64,000 nucleotides of DNA from Cricetomys ansorgei. Its lineage: Eukaryota > Chordata > Mammalia > Rodentia > Nesomyidae. Every line of letters starts with the position of its first letter. Position 1 is the first letter of the stretch. Made by a program: the position numbers and the translations under genes. Of this stretch, positions 41,416 through 52,814 are shown one piece after another. Below the pieces are notes generated by a model, which saw nothing but the letters and a program-made list of their open reading frames with translations, was not told the DNA's origin and did not search any database. The DNA is taken from NCBI GenBank assembly GCA_026225945.1, contig JAMJFZ010001815.1, positions 2,915,501 to 2,979,500 on the forward strand, in the 5' to 3' direction.

Positions 41416-44045
41416 CATCCTTCATGTAGGTACATAAGATGCCTATATGGTAGTTTGGAGATGAGGAGAGGATCCATGGGGCTCACACCACCATAAGGCT
41501 GGAGGCACTTTGTATTTAGCAAAGACTTCACCAATAACTATGCTAAAACTGACTCCTATTTACAAGACCCCAAGAGCTAGGAGAGAAAGCACCTAGGAAA
41601 TGATGATGTAAAGGAACTACTAAATAGCTCCTGATGCTGTGATGTCATTTCCGCGGGCAGAAGGTGTGACGAGGAGCTCACCTGGGTTGACTCCTTTGGA
41701 GTCAGACAAAACTTAATATTGGCCCTTCCACTGCATGCACTGGAGAAACAAATGTCATGGGATAGAGGGTGGGGATGGGGTCTTAAACTGTGAGTGTGGC
41801 AGATCCAGAGAAAGAAATTAAAAGAGGAAGAGGGGCACGACAAGAGCTCAGTTGATGCTGTAGAAGTGTAAAGCACTAGCAGGTGCTTGTTTCAACTAAA
41901 GGTAACCTTAGGAAAGGAGACACCCTGAAGTGGACTTTGTGTATTTTGCATCGGACAACAGAAAGAGCCACAGAGAGGTACCTTGGCCAGTTACACCTTG
42001 GAGACTTACTTAATTTCGGACCTGCTTGTGGGGAGATCAGGTTCCTTAATTCTTTGATAGACAGGCTGGAAACTAACACCATGAAAGCCAACAGCAGTCA
42101 GCTGGTTTGGATGCAGAGTTTGTGCATCTTCAGGAAGCTGGACCGTTCCCAGAGATGGTGAGTGCAGAAAGTCAGCTCACTATCTCAGGGATGCCTGCTT
42201 GCGGGAAGCTCTGACACACTGTATCCAGTGAATCCTGTAAGATGTGGATTGCTGGAATCACCTGGACAAGAGTGGGAGAAAAGACTTCCAGCCTTGATGT
42301 TTTGATGACTAAATAGAACTAATGAGACCAAGGTACCCTTAAGAAGCCCCATGACAAATCTCCCCTAATTAGCAACAATGGAAGGGTGCTAAACATTAAG
42401 ATCTAGACTATAGAAATCACCTTCCTAGATTGCTTGCTTTTATAAGTCCCAACAATAATCTTATCTAACTGAATTCACGTGCAATGAAACAAGATCCGAG
42501 TAAGAAAACAGTGGGTGAAAGCTGACAAGGTTTGGATTTTAGCTCAGGCTCAATCTCAACAAATCCACATCTTGTAATTTAGATTCAGATTTTGCACATA
42601 CAACCACCTGCACAGGGCAATGTCGTAATCCACAAGAGAATGCATACTCCACTGTGGACCCATCGATTTGGATTGCTGTCTTAGCCAGTGTGAGTACACC
42701 CTACAGGGTGGCATAACGATGCGATTGCCTAATATTACTTAGAGTATGTCTCATCATTGAGTAGTGCACAGCTTCCGGCTCCCCAAGTCTGACCAGCTGT
42801 GGCCTCGAAAGACAGAAGACTGTAACACTGGGATGCTGGAATAAGTCAAGGAAAGCACAGCCTTGTTTCCCCACAGAGGAAAGTTTCTTGGGGGTAGATA
42901 TTTTAAGCCTATCCACCCCAGAAAGCGTCTCTCCTATCAAATGCCCAGGCAGGGGGTATGGAAAGGCAAAAGATGCGTGTGTAACACGGAATGGTGGCCA
43001 GAGAAAAAGATGTTAAAGGAAGGAGAGGTTTAAAGATAGCAGAGAACACAGATGCCTCTGTCAGGCTGGTGTAGCCAGAAGACAGGTGGCAAATGTCCCT
43101 GGACTCGAACGTCATCCCCAGGAAGGCAGTCTCGGCAAAGGTTGTTTGCTTTTCCTATCATCCTCCTCCTCTTCCTTTCCACCCTGTTTCTCCTGTTACT
43201 CTCCTTCAAGGTTTGTTCTTGTAAATGTGACCTAACTATAACAAAGAGATTGTTTATAACTTTCTTACGCCAAGAATCCTTTATGAAAGTTAATCTTGTT
43301 TATATTGTTTATCATGTCGAATAATTTATGGCAATATTACTAACAAAGATCAAGGCATTGCGGTTCGCTTTTCATGCCTACGTGAAAATGAGCCTTGGAA
43401 AATTTCTTCTTTGTTTTACAAACACTCTTTTATGAGAGATTTAACGTCGGTCGAGGTCTATGGTACGTGGAAACGTTTCTCAAATGCAAAGAACAGGGGG
43501 AGTGACAGCCTATCTTCTGCCTTTCCAAATATGTCTCCTTAATTATTGGCTAGGTCAACCCCGAGCAGGGGCAGCTGTGATCTTCTGCCTCTGTGGTCCA
43601 TTCTGAGGCTCTGGGAAGGACCCACAGGCCTCTTACCCTAGGAGGGCCAGGCTGGGGTGGTGTTGCAAGACCACAGTGGGGATTTATCTGACAAAGGAAG
43701 GGATCCTTGAGCCAGGACGTAGAGAGGGAAGATGGTGATTCTAACAGGATGACCATGCCTGGACCAGAAACTTTGGGGATTCTGAATTATTAAACACACA
43801 TAGGATTTTAAAATAATGCCATGCATGGTGGATGAAAACTCTGACAATGAATTTGCAACCCTAAAAACCATGTAGAAATCTTCTGCTAAAGAAGATATGT
43901 GGCTTTACCATGACACATTCACACATTCCCAAAGGAAAAACAACACAGAGAAATGGAAGACCCAGATCGGGGCTGTGTCTTCTAGAGGTGTGGACTAAGA
44001 TGTCCGTGTCTTCTTTCTGTCTGTTGTCAACTTTCAAGTAACTCA
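41416..44045. other. Unique sequence, no gene recognised
   Basis: Short frames on both strands near 41577-42161 and 42701-43324 contain no recognised domain. No clear SINE, L1 or LTR signature is visible. The largest repeat-poor stretch of the central part of the window. Confidence 0.4.
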
Positions 44046-44048
44046 CAA

Positions 44049-44078
44049 GCTGCTGCTGCTGCTGCTGCTGTGCTGCTG
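44049..44078. repeat. (GCT/CTG)n trinucleotide repeat
   Basis: Seven GCT units, a one-base slip, then two more CTG units. Short for a CTG tract and not within any recognised exon. Confidence 0.95.
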
Positions 44079-44079
44079 A

Positions 44080-44568
44080 TCACGGAGAATGGGGTAGCAA
44101 TGCAACCTTATGTAAACGTATTCGGCTTGGAAGTTTTACTTCCGATAATACCCCAAAATGGGAGAAATCTTCCTAGTAACAGCCATAAAAATTGCAAAAA
44201 TATTTAACATCCATTTACTTGGAGTCATTTAAGAGCTCATAAGAGAGAAGTCTGGATAGCAGCTGAAAAACAACAGGAACTCAAGGGATAAGTCTAGAGT
44301 GACAGGATAAGCCCATCTCTGAGGAGCAGCCAAGAAGCTGGTTGGGAATTGGAGGAGATTCTCCAGGAATCCAGAGCTTTCCAGGGAAGGGCAGCAAGTG
44401 TCCCTGGGAGTTTTCTCATTTTAGGTCATATCCTTAGGTTAAGGGTGAAATAGAAATAAATAAGCCTTTCCAGGATCTTAGGTACTTTCAAATTATTTCA
44501 AGTTCTGAAATTAGATAAGATTCCCAGATGTTTAAATGTCCTCTGAAGGAAGTAGTTTCTCTGGAGAA
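44080..44568. other. Unique or unassigned sequence
   Basis: Possibly the upstream part of the L1 3' end that follows, but homology is recognised only from about 44570. Confidence 0.3.
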
Positions 44569-44569
44569 A

Positions 44570-44925
44570 CAGAGTGCCAAGGGGCTCCCCATGTCACTTC
44601 TACAAGTTACAGGATGTTGCGATAAGACTGGGTCTCCTAGGAATGTCAGAGAAGCTATACTCATGTAGAGTAACCATCATGGCTTCCAAAGCATGACCTG
44701 AACAAGGAAGGCACCTATAGACATGCTAACATAGAAAGGGAAAGCTCAGGAGGCCTCAACCCTAGACAAAGAACTACAGACACCTAAGGAATGCCAAGAG
44801 TGGGGAAAATAGCCTTCTCCAGGGAAGGGCATACAAATTGGTTATTTAACACCAAGTAGGTAGCTCTGAAAACATACATACAAGTAACATTATACAGACT
44901 GAGTAGGTTGTATTTATGTATTTAG

Positions 44926-44959
<34 letters not shown>

Positions 44960-45110
44960 ATCAACAAGTGAAGAAAATGAGGCCATGAATTTGAAAGAGA
45001 GCCAGGGGAAGATACATGGATGAAAGGGTGTAGAGGGAAGAAAGGGAAGGGGAGAAGTTATATACTTACATTATAATTTCAAACATATTTAAAAAAATAA
45101 ATTAACCAGG
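44570..45110 (+). mobile_element. LINE-1 3' UTR, plus strand
   Basis: Clear rodent L1 3' end: 'cctagacaaagaactacaga', 'ttatttaacaccaagtaggt', 'agctctgaaaacatacatac', 'cattatacagactgagtagg', a GT run at 44929-44957, 'gaggccatgaatttgaaaga', 'gagccaggggaagatacatg', 'agggaagaaagggaagggga', ending in an A-rich tail. ORF2 is absent, so it is 5'-truncated. Confidence 0.93.
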
Positions 45111-45256
45111 TAAAGAGAAGCAAAGCAGAACACACAACAAGCAATGAATAAAGGCCTGCAGAGCTCCAGACTCTTAAGTCCACAGACACAAATATTGAAA
45201 TGATCTGTTTACTAAGCTTCAGTGCCCACAGAAGACAAAAACAAGAAGTAAGCCTT

Positions 45257-45350
45257 GGGCTTGGAATTTAGCTCATTGGTAATATACCTAGTTTGTGTGA
45301 GGCCCTTGGTTCAATCCTAGCACTCCAAGGAAAAAGGAAAACAAAATAAA
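45257..45350 (+). repeat. ID-like SINE
   Basis: 'gggcttggaatttagctcat', 'tggtaatatacctagtttgt', 'gaggcccttggttcaatcct', 'agcactccaaggaaaaagga' is collinear with the ID element, including the A-rich tail. Confidence 0.8.
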
Positions 45351-45354
45351 TCTA

Positions 45355-45635
45355 TGAATTTATAGCCAAGTCAATAAGCAGAACTTAGTGAGACAATGGC
45401 TGTTATACAATAGCCAGAGTTAACAACAGAATGGTCACAAACTGAGGGAACCTAATTAACCAGAAAATATGGGAAAGAGGACCACTCATAGACAAGCAGG
45501 AAGAGATTGCAGTATAGAAGTCACTGGTGAAGGTGTACAAACCAGCAGGGTGGGATGAGAAGGCTTAAGTGCATGAAGAATGGGAGGGGACTCCATTGGT
45601 AATGTGCCTGTCTTAGAGTTGACTTTGGACCCCTG
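45355..45635. other. Unique sequence
   Basis: No repeat or gene recognised between the ID element and the following SINE. Confidence 0.4.
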
Positions 45636-45637
45636 GA

Positions 45638-45768
45638 GCAGGAACACACAGACCCAGTACCCGGGTGGGTGCAGGATGGATCCCCCAAAGCTCATTGGCC
45701 AGCCAGTATAGCGAACCATGAGCTTCAGGTTCAATAAGAGACCCTGCTTCAAAGGCAACTATTTGCTA
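45638..45768 (+). repeat. B4-like composite SINE fragment
   Basis: 'gatcccccaaagctcattgg', 'ccagccagtatagcgaacca', 'tgagcttcaggttcaataag', 'agaccctgcttcaaag' matches the B1-like right part of B4-type rodent SINEs ('gctggccagccagcctagcc...gagagaccctg'). The left part is diverged. Confidence 0.6.
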
Positions 45769-45769
45769 C

Positions 45770-47060
45770 AGAGCCTGGTCACTCTTCTCATCTCGTCAGC
45801 CCCTCCTCTCTTCAGACAGACATTGCTACTAAGAGAAAGGGGAAGAGCTCCAGCTTCCCTGGACAATAATCTGTAATGGGCTATTGAAATCTCACGGGGA
45901 AGAGGGCGTGCTGCAGAAAATTAACTCTGCTTGTGGGTTTTTCTAAACATCTTCCATTGAAGAATGGGAGAAATACTTTGGTAAACCACATAGGGTGATG
46001 AAGGGAGCAAGATGCATCCACAGAAGGCAAGTGGAGAAACAGAAGTTCCATCATTGGGGAAGACGTAGGCATTTATAGACCTCTCCAGCTCTGACATTTC
46101 TTCAAAAAGCCTTCATCATTCATTGAGGCAACTGGTTGGAAGTGAACTACCCTTGGACAGTCTAGAACATGGAGCCATTATGATCTTTGGGGTTTTCTAA
46201 GAGAGTCAGCATCCCTCTGATCTTCATCTACCCCATGGATAATTCTGGAGAAGTGTTACTGTGCTAGGCAGGAAGGGGGGCAGCTAGGAAAGTTTACCTA
46301 AATTGAATCAGTACCAGTTTCGTGAAGCTAAGCCAAGCTCTGCTGTCTTTACTCCCAGTGTTCTCTCCAGGCTACAGCTACTGTCAGGATTGAGACACTT
46401 CTCAGTGCTTCCAACTCTGAAACACCACTCTACCTATGGGGATCCACAAACATCTAGACTGACCCAGCCTGGTCTCCCTTCCCAGGGAGGCACTTCATGC
46501 CCTTCCAGGCCAGGTTGGTCACTAGCTGGCACTTTGATTCTAGTGGTGAGCCTTAAGTTCTGAGATTATTTTTTAATAAAGCATTCATATAGATATTGGA
46601 AGAGAAAAAAAAAGTCATTTTCTTCTCTGGGCTCTTTCCCATCCTCAGTCTTAAGAGAGCCTGAGCTCTTCTATCAGAAGGGATGGCTTTTAGCATTAGA
46701 ACTGTCTTTAAGATACGCGTTAGAGGCTGGGAAAGGGTAGTGTGCAAAGAGGAGCACCAGCCATGTCTGGCGCAAGTCTGGCACTCACACACTGGCCAGA
46801 GATGGACTAGGACTGTGTCTCAGGTGCTGGTGGAATGGGCCGTGTTCTCAAGATTAAATACTTGAAACTTAGTTTCTCAGCCGTGGGATGACTTTATCCA
46901 ACATCCCAACAGTGAGAACTGCCTGGAATTCAGCAGCTCTATTGCCTAGACATAAAGTCTGTGTGGTTACACTTCGTCATCTCTTCATCCTCAAGGATGC
47001 ATTTGGTAGCAGACACACAGCTGCTCAAGCAAAACAGAAGCGAAAACTTGAACAGGAAGA
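45770..47060. other. Unique sequence, no gene recognised
   Basis: No repeat signature. A 10-A run lies near 46604-46613. Short frames (for example 46303-46563, plus) have no recognised domain. Confidence 0.4.
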
Positions 47061-47062
47061 AT

Positions 47063-47067
47063 AGATG
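47063..47067 (+). repeat. Target-site duplication AGATG (left)
   Basis: AGATG directly precedes the LTR's TGTGG start and recurs at 47452-47456 after its AAGACA end. Five base pairs is the expected size for ERVL/MaLR integration. Confidence 0.8.
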
Positions 47068-47451
47068 TGTGGTGGTTTGAATAAGAATGGCCCCCATAGG
47101 CTCATAGATTTGAATGCTTAAGCATTAGGGAGTGGAGCTACTTGACAGGGATTAAGAGGTGTGGTCTTGTTGGAGGAAGTGTGTCACTGGGGCTGAGCTT
47201 TGGGGTTTAAAATGCTCAAGTCAAGCCCATTGTGTGTGTGTCTCTCTCTCTTCCTGCTGCCTGCAGATCCAGATGTAGAACTCCCGGCTCCCCTCCAGCA
47301 CCATGTCTGCATGCATGCTGCCATGCTTCCTGCCGTGATGACAATGCACTAAACTTCTGAACTGTAAACCAGTCACAATTAGATGCTTTTCTTTATAAGA
47401 GTTGCTGAGGTCATGATGTCTCTTCACAGCAATCAGACACTGGCTAAGACA
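47068..47451 (+). mobile_element. MaLR solo LTR, MTC-like, with 5-bp TSD
   Basis: A full-length 384-bp LTR: TGTGGTGGTTTGAATAAG, 'aatggcccccataggctcat', 'gtgtggtcttgttggaggaa', 'tctctcttcctgctgcctgc', 'agatccagatgtagaactcc', 'ccagcaccatgtctgcatgc', 'gcttttctttataagagttg', ending 'cacagcaatcagacactggc' and TAAGACA. The AGATG flanking duplication is intact. This is the best-preserved LTR in the window. Confidence 0.95.
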
Positions 47452-47631
47452 AGATGCCTGGAGGTAATTCTAAACATGCTTCTATGGGATTGGTGAGAGC
47501 TACATGAGAGGAATGGAGAGCCAGGTCAAAGGATGTTGGCATATCTCTGAGATTCATGTGCAGGCTCTATTGCTCACAGTGATTAGCAAGTGAGCACCTC
47601 GACTTTTTACTCAAAAACATTGAGAATGAAG

Positions 47632-47862
47632 TTGGAGAGATGTCTCAACAGTTAAGAGCACCTACTGCTTTTGTAAAGGAGCCAGGTTCAGTTCTCAAGA
47701 GCCCACGTGGTGGCTCATAACCACCTGTAATTCCGGTTCTGGGGGATCAGATGCCCTCTTCTGACCTCCTCAGACTCCCGTATACATGTAGTACACATTC
47801 ATACACTCAAGTGCACACACACACATGCACACACACACACAATGAAATAAATTCTTAAAAAG
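47632..47862 (+). repeat. B2/B3 SINE
   Basis: 'gttggagagatgtctcaaca', 'gttaagagcacctactgctt', 'cacgtggtggctcataacca', 'cctgtaattccggttctggg', 'ggatcagatgccctcttctg', a CA-rich stretch at 47813-47842, then 'aatgaaataaattctta'. Full length. Confidence 0.93.
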
Positions 47863-47864
47863 CA

Positions 47865-48100
47865 CTGAGGCGCTCATAGCCACATTGGAACTTGTAAGAT
47901 CAAGTAAGAAGAAAATGAGGGCATCTAAGGGAAACAATATGCCTGCAAGGATGTGCTTTAATGAGAATATACTTTAAAATATAAATAAAATCAGCCAGAG
48001 AAATAGGAAGTCATCATGGATGCAGAAAGGTAGGTAAACTGGAGTATGGTTTGAAATTATCTGAAGTCCTAGGGACTAGTGAAAAGTGTTGGTTGATATG
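47865..48100. other. Unique sequence
   Basis: No gene or repeat recognised. Confidence 0.4.
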
Positions 48101-48105
48101 CCTCT

Positions 48106-48261
48106 ATTTTTTTGTTTTGGTTTATTTTGGTGTGGTTTGGTTTATAGAGACAGGGTTTCTCTGTTGTAACTCTGGCAGTCCTGGAACTCACTCTGTAGAT
48201 CAGACTGGCCATGAACTCACAGAGATCTTCCTGCCTCTGCCTCCCGAGTGTACCACCCCCC
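48106..48261 (-). repeat. B1 SINE, with 3'-side deletion
   Basis: Reverse B1: (TTTGG)n-like tail, 'agagacagggtttctctgtt', 'gtaactctggcagtcctgga', 'cagactggccatgaactcac', 'agagatcttcctgcctctgc', 'ctcccgagtgtaccacc'. The 'ctgggattaaaggcatg' part is deleted. Confidence 0.92.
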
Positions 48262-48394
48262 AGCTCATGTGCTTCTATTTTAACATAAGGTGTTCTGAAC
48301 ACTTTTCAGTGCTCTCCTCCCTATTCTGAAAAATAGTCATAATAATAATTATAAGATGAGCTGAACTCATAGAGATAGAGCAGATAATACCTAC

Positions 48395-48525
48395 CAAATG
48401 GGAAGGGAGAATGGAAAAGGGGAGAAGAGGAGGGGGAAGAAGAGGAGTGGAAGGGAGGGAAAGAGAGTACAAGAGGAAGAAAGATGGGGGAGTAGAGAGA
48501 GGAGAGGATGGGAAGGAAGGAGTGT
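48395..48525. repeat. Purine-rich (GA/GGA)n-like tract
   Basis: About 130 bp of A and G with few pyrimidines. The long minus-strand Ser/Pro/Leu frames over it are translations of its complement. Confidence 0.85.
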
Positions 48526-48708
48526 TTTGCACAGTTTTATACAGAGGGGAGAACGGGTTTTGAGATCTATTGTACAGCACGGTGACTGACCAGTCAGCAA
48601 TGAGGCATTGCATATGTCAAAATAACTAAACCTAGTTCAAATATCCTTCCTAAAAAAGAGAGATAAGGGAGGCAATAGATATAGATAGGCCAGCTGGCTC
48701 TCTATGTC

Positions 48709-48710
<2 letters not shown>

Positions 48711-48750
<40 letters not shown>
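48711..48750. repeat. (GATA)10 microsatellite
   Basis: Ten consecutive GATA units, preceded by a related 'atagatatagatagg' stretch at 48674-48689. Confidence 0.97.
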
Positions 48751-48844
48751 TGCCAACTGACACGGTTAATCATGTTATATAGCATGCATATATCAATGCA
48801 TCATATTTCATTAACATAAGCCAATCTTAATTTTTCAATTAAAT

Positions 48845-48912
48845 AAGTTGATTAAATGAAAAATGCTAAGAACAACGCCTGGCTCATGGTAAGGATTCGT
48901 CTGGTGCGTTCA
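48845..48912 (+). repeat. MIR SINE 3' end
   Basis: 'aaaaatgctaagaacaacgc', 'ctggctcatggtaaggattc' matches the MIR 3' part ('aaagcgcttagaacagtgcctggcacatagtaagcgc'). Confidence 0.6.
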
Positions 48913-48914
48913 TT

Positions 48915-49515
48915 ATTAGCTACTGTGGGCACACTGCTAATTGCTCACGTATTAACTCATTCATCTCCCACAATGCACAGCTTCTCTGACTAGACAGCTG
49001 TGCCACAGACTTCCCGCATTTTCCATCTGTTGAGATTCTGTACACAATCGCTTCACAACATCTACGTATGACTTACGTCATTTAAGTTTCATCATTTACT
49101 GTGTTTGATTTGTTTTCCTAAAAGTGCACAGCATGGGGATGGAGATAAGCCAGACATTCATCAAATGTTACCACAGCGCCTACTAATGACTAGCATCCAT
49201 GTGTAAACCCAGGGTCTGGAAAGAGTAAGTAGAGCCATGGCCACCAAAACAGTGCGTTAAGAACAATCTCTACCTGAACCAGACGGATGCTCTCTCGCAC
49301 TGGGGTAGCAGCAGGGGCTCACCATAATGTCACAGTTGACCACATAACAGATTCAGTAAACTAATCGTCATTCTTTCCATATACTAGTTAATAAATTAAA
49401 ACTCACACAGTTAAGGTATTTTTTTTACAGTGCTCACACCTGGTGTGAAATGAGGTAGAAGGCAGATGCCAGGCTTACTTGGAGATCAACTCGTATCATT
49501 TCCTACCAGGTTATA
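48915..49515. other. Unique sequence, no gene recognised
   Basis: No repeat or coding signature recognised. Confidence 0.4.
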
Positions 49516-49529
49516 CCATATTGATTTTT

Positions 49530-49763
49530 TTTTATTTAGATTTATTGTATTAGCTTTTAAAATGTGCATTTGCCTGTGTGTCTGTGTGTGAGGATGAGCA
49601 CAGAAGCCCAGGTGCTTAGAGACAGGGGCTTTGGATTTCCTGGAGCTGCAGTTCCAGGCAGTTAGTTGTAACCTGCCGCATATGTGTGGTGGGAACCAAA
49701 CTCAGGTCCTCTGGGAAAGCAATACATTCCCTTAGCCTCTGAGCCATCTCTCCAGCCCCATCC
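49530..49763 (-). repeat. B2/B3 SINE, 11-bp TSD
   Basis: Reverse B2: 'tttatttagatttattgtat', 'tggagctgcagttccaggca', 'gtggtgggaaccaaactcag', 'gtcctctgggaaagcaatac', 'ctctgagccatctctccagc', 'ccc'. TATTGATTTTT at 49519-49529 recurs at 49764-49774 as a target-site duplication. Full length. Confidence 0.95.
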
Positions 49764-49774
49764 TATTGATTTTT

Positions 49775-50745
49775 AATGTGGCAAAGCACAGAGAATAGTA
49801 GTCACAGATAAAAAGAAACCAGAGCTATCGCAAGAGCACCGTTTTCTACTTTATGTTAACACAAATAAAAGTTATGTCTGAGATTCTGGTGTCTTCTTTC
49901 AGGCTACTAGTGTATGTGAGACACGGTATGTTTCCCTGCATATCTTGGATGGGGCTTGGCACTGGGCCTATTGGCTTCGACGCTGAGGTCAGTAGGTACT
50001 AAGGGATTCCAAGTCTGGCACTGTGATTTCAGAGATTCCAAACAGGCTGTAAAAATATGAGCCAAGATCAGCAAGTATCTTGTTGATCAGGTGATGTTGA
50101 CACATGAAGCTTCAGCAAAGAAGACAAGACAGTCAGTAGATGAACACACGGCATGATGATGACATTCGGAAGAATACGGAGGAAGGTACTTGCTTTTCAC
50201 AATCCACGACTTACCACTTGCTGACTCTTTTGCTGTCTGATTGGTTAGAGCCACATTCAAGACGAAGGTTCTCATTCTACAGTGTGTCCTTGCAGATCAG
50301 CTGCATACAAGCAGTCTTTACTTCCCAGTCGACTGGCTCAGTGGAAAAGTATGTCAGGCCTTTTCTTGCCATGTGCGCTGGTGAGAAACCCCGGACAATG
50401 CTGAGCAGATGACTCAAGACATTAGTGACGTGTTCAAGGTGAGACTCTTCCAACTTAGGTGTCTATTATCCGTGAACATGGTGTGTGGCTCCCATCTTCT
50501 GTAGTGTCTGGTATAACGGTTTAGTGTGTTCAGCTCCTTTTGATTACTAATGAATAGAGCAGCTCCATTCTTCTCTAATTTTCCTACAACTGTAGGGAGG
50601 TAGAGATGGTACCTAGCGGCACATTCTTTGTTAGGCCACAGGGTCCTCCCTATTCTGAATACCTCTAATTTCTAAGCAGCTGCAGCTCTTAATTTCCGGT
50701 AACTCAGCTACCAACAATGCTATCCCCATTGTGTTTTCATTCAAG
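49775..50745. other. Unique sequence, no gene recognised
   Basis: A 90-codon plus frame (50140-50412) lacks a recognised domain. No repeat recognised. Confidence 0.4.
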
Positions 50746-50749
50746 TCCT

Positions 50750-50925
50750 TAAGGACCTGTGTGCCAGACCCTGTAGCAAGCACTTCCAGGATCATCTCAT
50801 GTCACATTGTGGCAGCCTGTAACACCTGCATTATTTCAGTGTCAGGCGAAGAATCTGGAGGCAAATGGACTCACGCTGGATCTCCAGGCTAGTGTCAGGT
50901 GAGGCTGTAGAGCTCACAAATCAGG
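50750..50925 (-). repeat. MIR SINE fragment
   Basis: 'cctgtgtgccagaccctgta', 'gcaagcacttccaggatcat', 'ctcatgtcacattgtggcag', 'cattatttcagtgtcaggcg', 'aagaatctggaggcaaatgg' is the reverse MIR order (tgtgccaggcactg...attttacagatgaggaaactg...). Confidence 0.6.
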
Positions 50926-50929
50926 CCTC

Positions 50930-51678
50930 CTCCTGTTCTCCAAGCCATTCTCTCTGGACAACTCAGAAGAGACATCTACCGCGCCCTCAGTTACCATGTC
51001 TGCCCTCTGTTTCCATTTCAGACCTGTCAAGAGCACAGAATTGACAGGGAAAGTGACTCCTGAGATAGGAGCCAGAAGCTCCTCTCAGTGTAGGGCTGCT
51101 GGCCAGGCTGGCACTCAGGAATGTGTGCTCCTGCCCCCTGCGCTGCAGCAGCTGTCAAGCGCTTGACCCTTGACATGACCTTTTGAGATCCTCACCAATC
51201 TACTTCAGGCGGTGCTTTTCCATGTGATGTCAATTCCCACACAAGAGTCCTTATTTTTATATGTAAAACAAACACATTTTTTAACTAAACATTTATAATA
51301 TAAGAGATGAATTGTTTATTTAGACAGTCCCAGTTTCATCACTAATTTTTCTGAAATTTTTGCCTGTAAACTGGATGTTTCTAGATGATACGTCAAGACC
51401 TCAAAATGGAGAGGCTGAGTAATTTGCACTGTGATCTCTGCAGTCAAAATGGGCCATGAAAATACTGTTTAGATTTTAGACTATTTTATGTCTGGGCTGG
51501 GGAGAGATTTGGGCAGAAGGGAGCCACAATCAGGACACTGGGATTCAAAACTACTTGGATGTTTATTGTGATAAATCCTTAGAAATATTATTCCTCAGGA
51601 AAACAACTTGGGTTGAGGGACAGTGTGTGAACTTGCATAATGTATAAAACTGGAGGTTGAAAGGGAACTTCAGAGATA
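50930..51678. other. Unique sequence, no gene recognised
   Basis: AT-rich from about 51250 on. No repeat or gene recognised. Confidence 0.4.
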
Positions 51679-51681
51679 GAT

Positions 51682-52459
51682 GTGGTGGTATAGAGGAACA
51701 ATTAATCCTTTAATCTGGCAGCTCTAGGGTAGAAAGAATGTTAGTACACACCTTTAATTTCAGTATTCAGAAGGCAGTGGTAGCACACGCCTTTAATCCC
51801 CAATAAGGAAGCAAGGTAGAAGCAAAGACAGGAAGCAGACCTAAGAAGGAGTCAATGTCAGACAGGAAGTGATGTCTGAGAGGAGTCAGAGTGAAGGGCA
51901 GGAAAAGTGATGATGAATCAGAGGAAGAGTTAGCAGAAAAGCCCAGCTCTCACAATAGAAAAGCAGGCACTTAGTTAAAAGAGTCTGAATCAGTTACAGA
52001 GGCAGTCTGAAGCAGTATGAGGCAGGACACAGAGGCAGTTCGGCAGAAGTCAGTATCAGAAGAGTAAGTCAGTTTGAAACCAAACATAGCAGTTCAGTCT
52101 GAGGCAGTCAGAGAGTCAGCCAGAGTCAGAAGAGTTCAGTCAGAAACAGTCAGCTGGGTCAGAAGCCCAGTTTGAACCAGTCAGCTTAGAGAAAAGTTTG
52201 AGCCAGAACAGTGAGTGAGTTGAACCAGAAGTGTCAGTTGAGTTCAATACAACTCTGAGTTTAGAAGGAGCTAGTCAGAGTGGCTCAGTCAGCAGTAAGT
52301 TTTGGAGGCTTAAACATTCTAGGTTGTATGGAGGCTGAAGTCTTCTAGGTCTGAGCTAGCATCTTGAGGTTAGATGTTTGGAGGCTAAAACCCTCTAAGG
52401 AAAGGGGATTGAATTAGCTGAAGAATAAATTGCCTTTTACCCTGAATCTATGTCTACAT
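51682..52459 (+). mobile_element. LTR-like element with B1 pieces and CAGT-rich repeats
   Basis: Starts at 'tgtggtggtatagaggaaca'. It contains two short B1-like segments ('gtacacacctttaatttcag' and 'gtagcacacgcctttaatcc'), then about 450 bp rich in CAGT/AGTCAG units (51840-52300). It finishes with 'gaagaataaattgcctttta' (AATAAA) and 'ctgaatctatgtctaca'. The TG start, late polyadenylation signal and length of about 780 bp suggest an ERV LTR or a similar rodent element. No matching target duplication was found. Confidence 0.45.
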
Positions 52460-52812
52460 GGTGGTTTGAACGAGGATAGCCCACATAGGCTCATATTATT
52501 TGGATGCTTGGTGGAACTTTTTTGGAAGGACTAAGAGGAATGGTCTTGTCAGAGGAGGTTTGTCTCTGTGGGTGAGCTTTGAGGTTCAACAGCCTATGTC
52601 ATTCACTGTTATCTTTCTCTGCCTTAGGGTAGTTATCTTAAGATGTGAGCTCTCAGCTGCTGCTCCACCCCCATGGCTGTCTGCTGCAGCCAGTCTCCCT
52701 ATCATGATAGTCATGGATTCTAACCTTCTGCAACTGTAAGCTCCAATATATGTTTTTTTTTGTAAGTTGCCTTAGTCATGGTATCTCTTCACAGCAATAG
52801 AAAAGGCACAAG
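52460..52812 (+). mobile_element. MaLR LTR, MTC/MTD-like
   Basis: 'tggtggtttgaacgaggata', 'gcccacataggctcatatta', 'tggaaggactaagaggaatg', 'gtgagctttgaggttcaaca', 'tgtgagctctcagctgctgc', 'cccccatggctgtctgc', ending 'gtatctcttcacagcaatag'. Full-length and diverged. It abuts the LTR-like element on its left. Confidence 0.88.
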
Positions 52813-52814
52813 GT

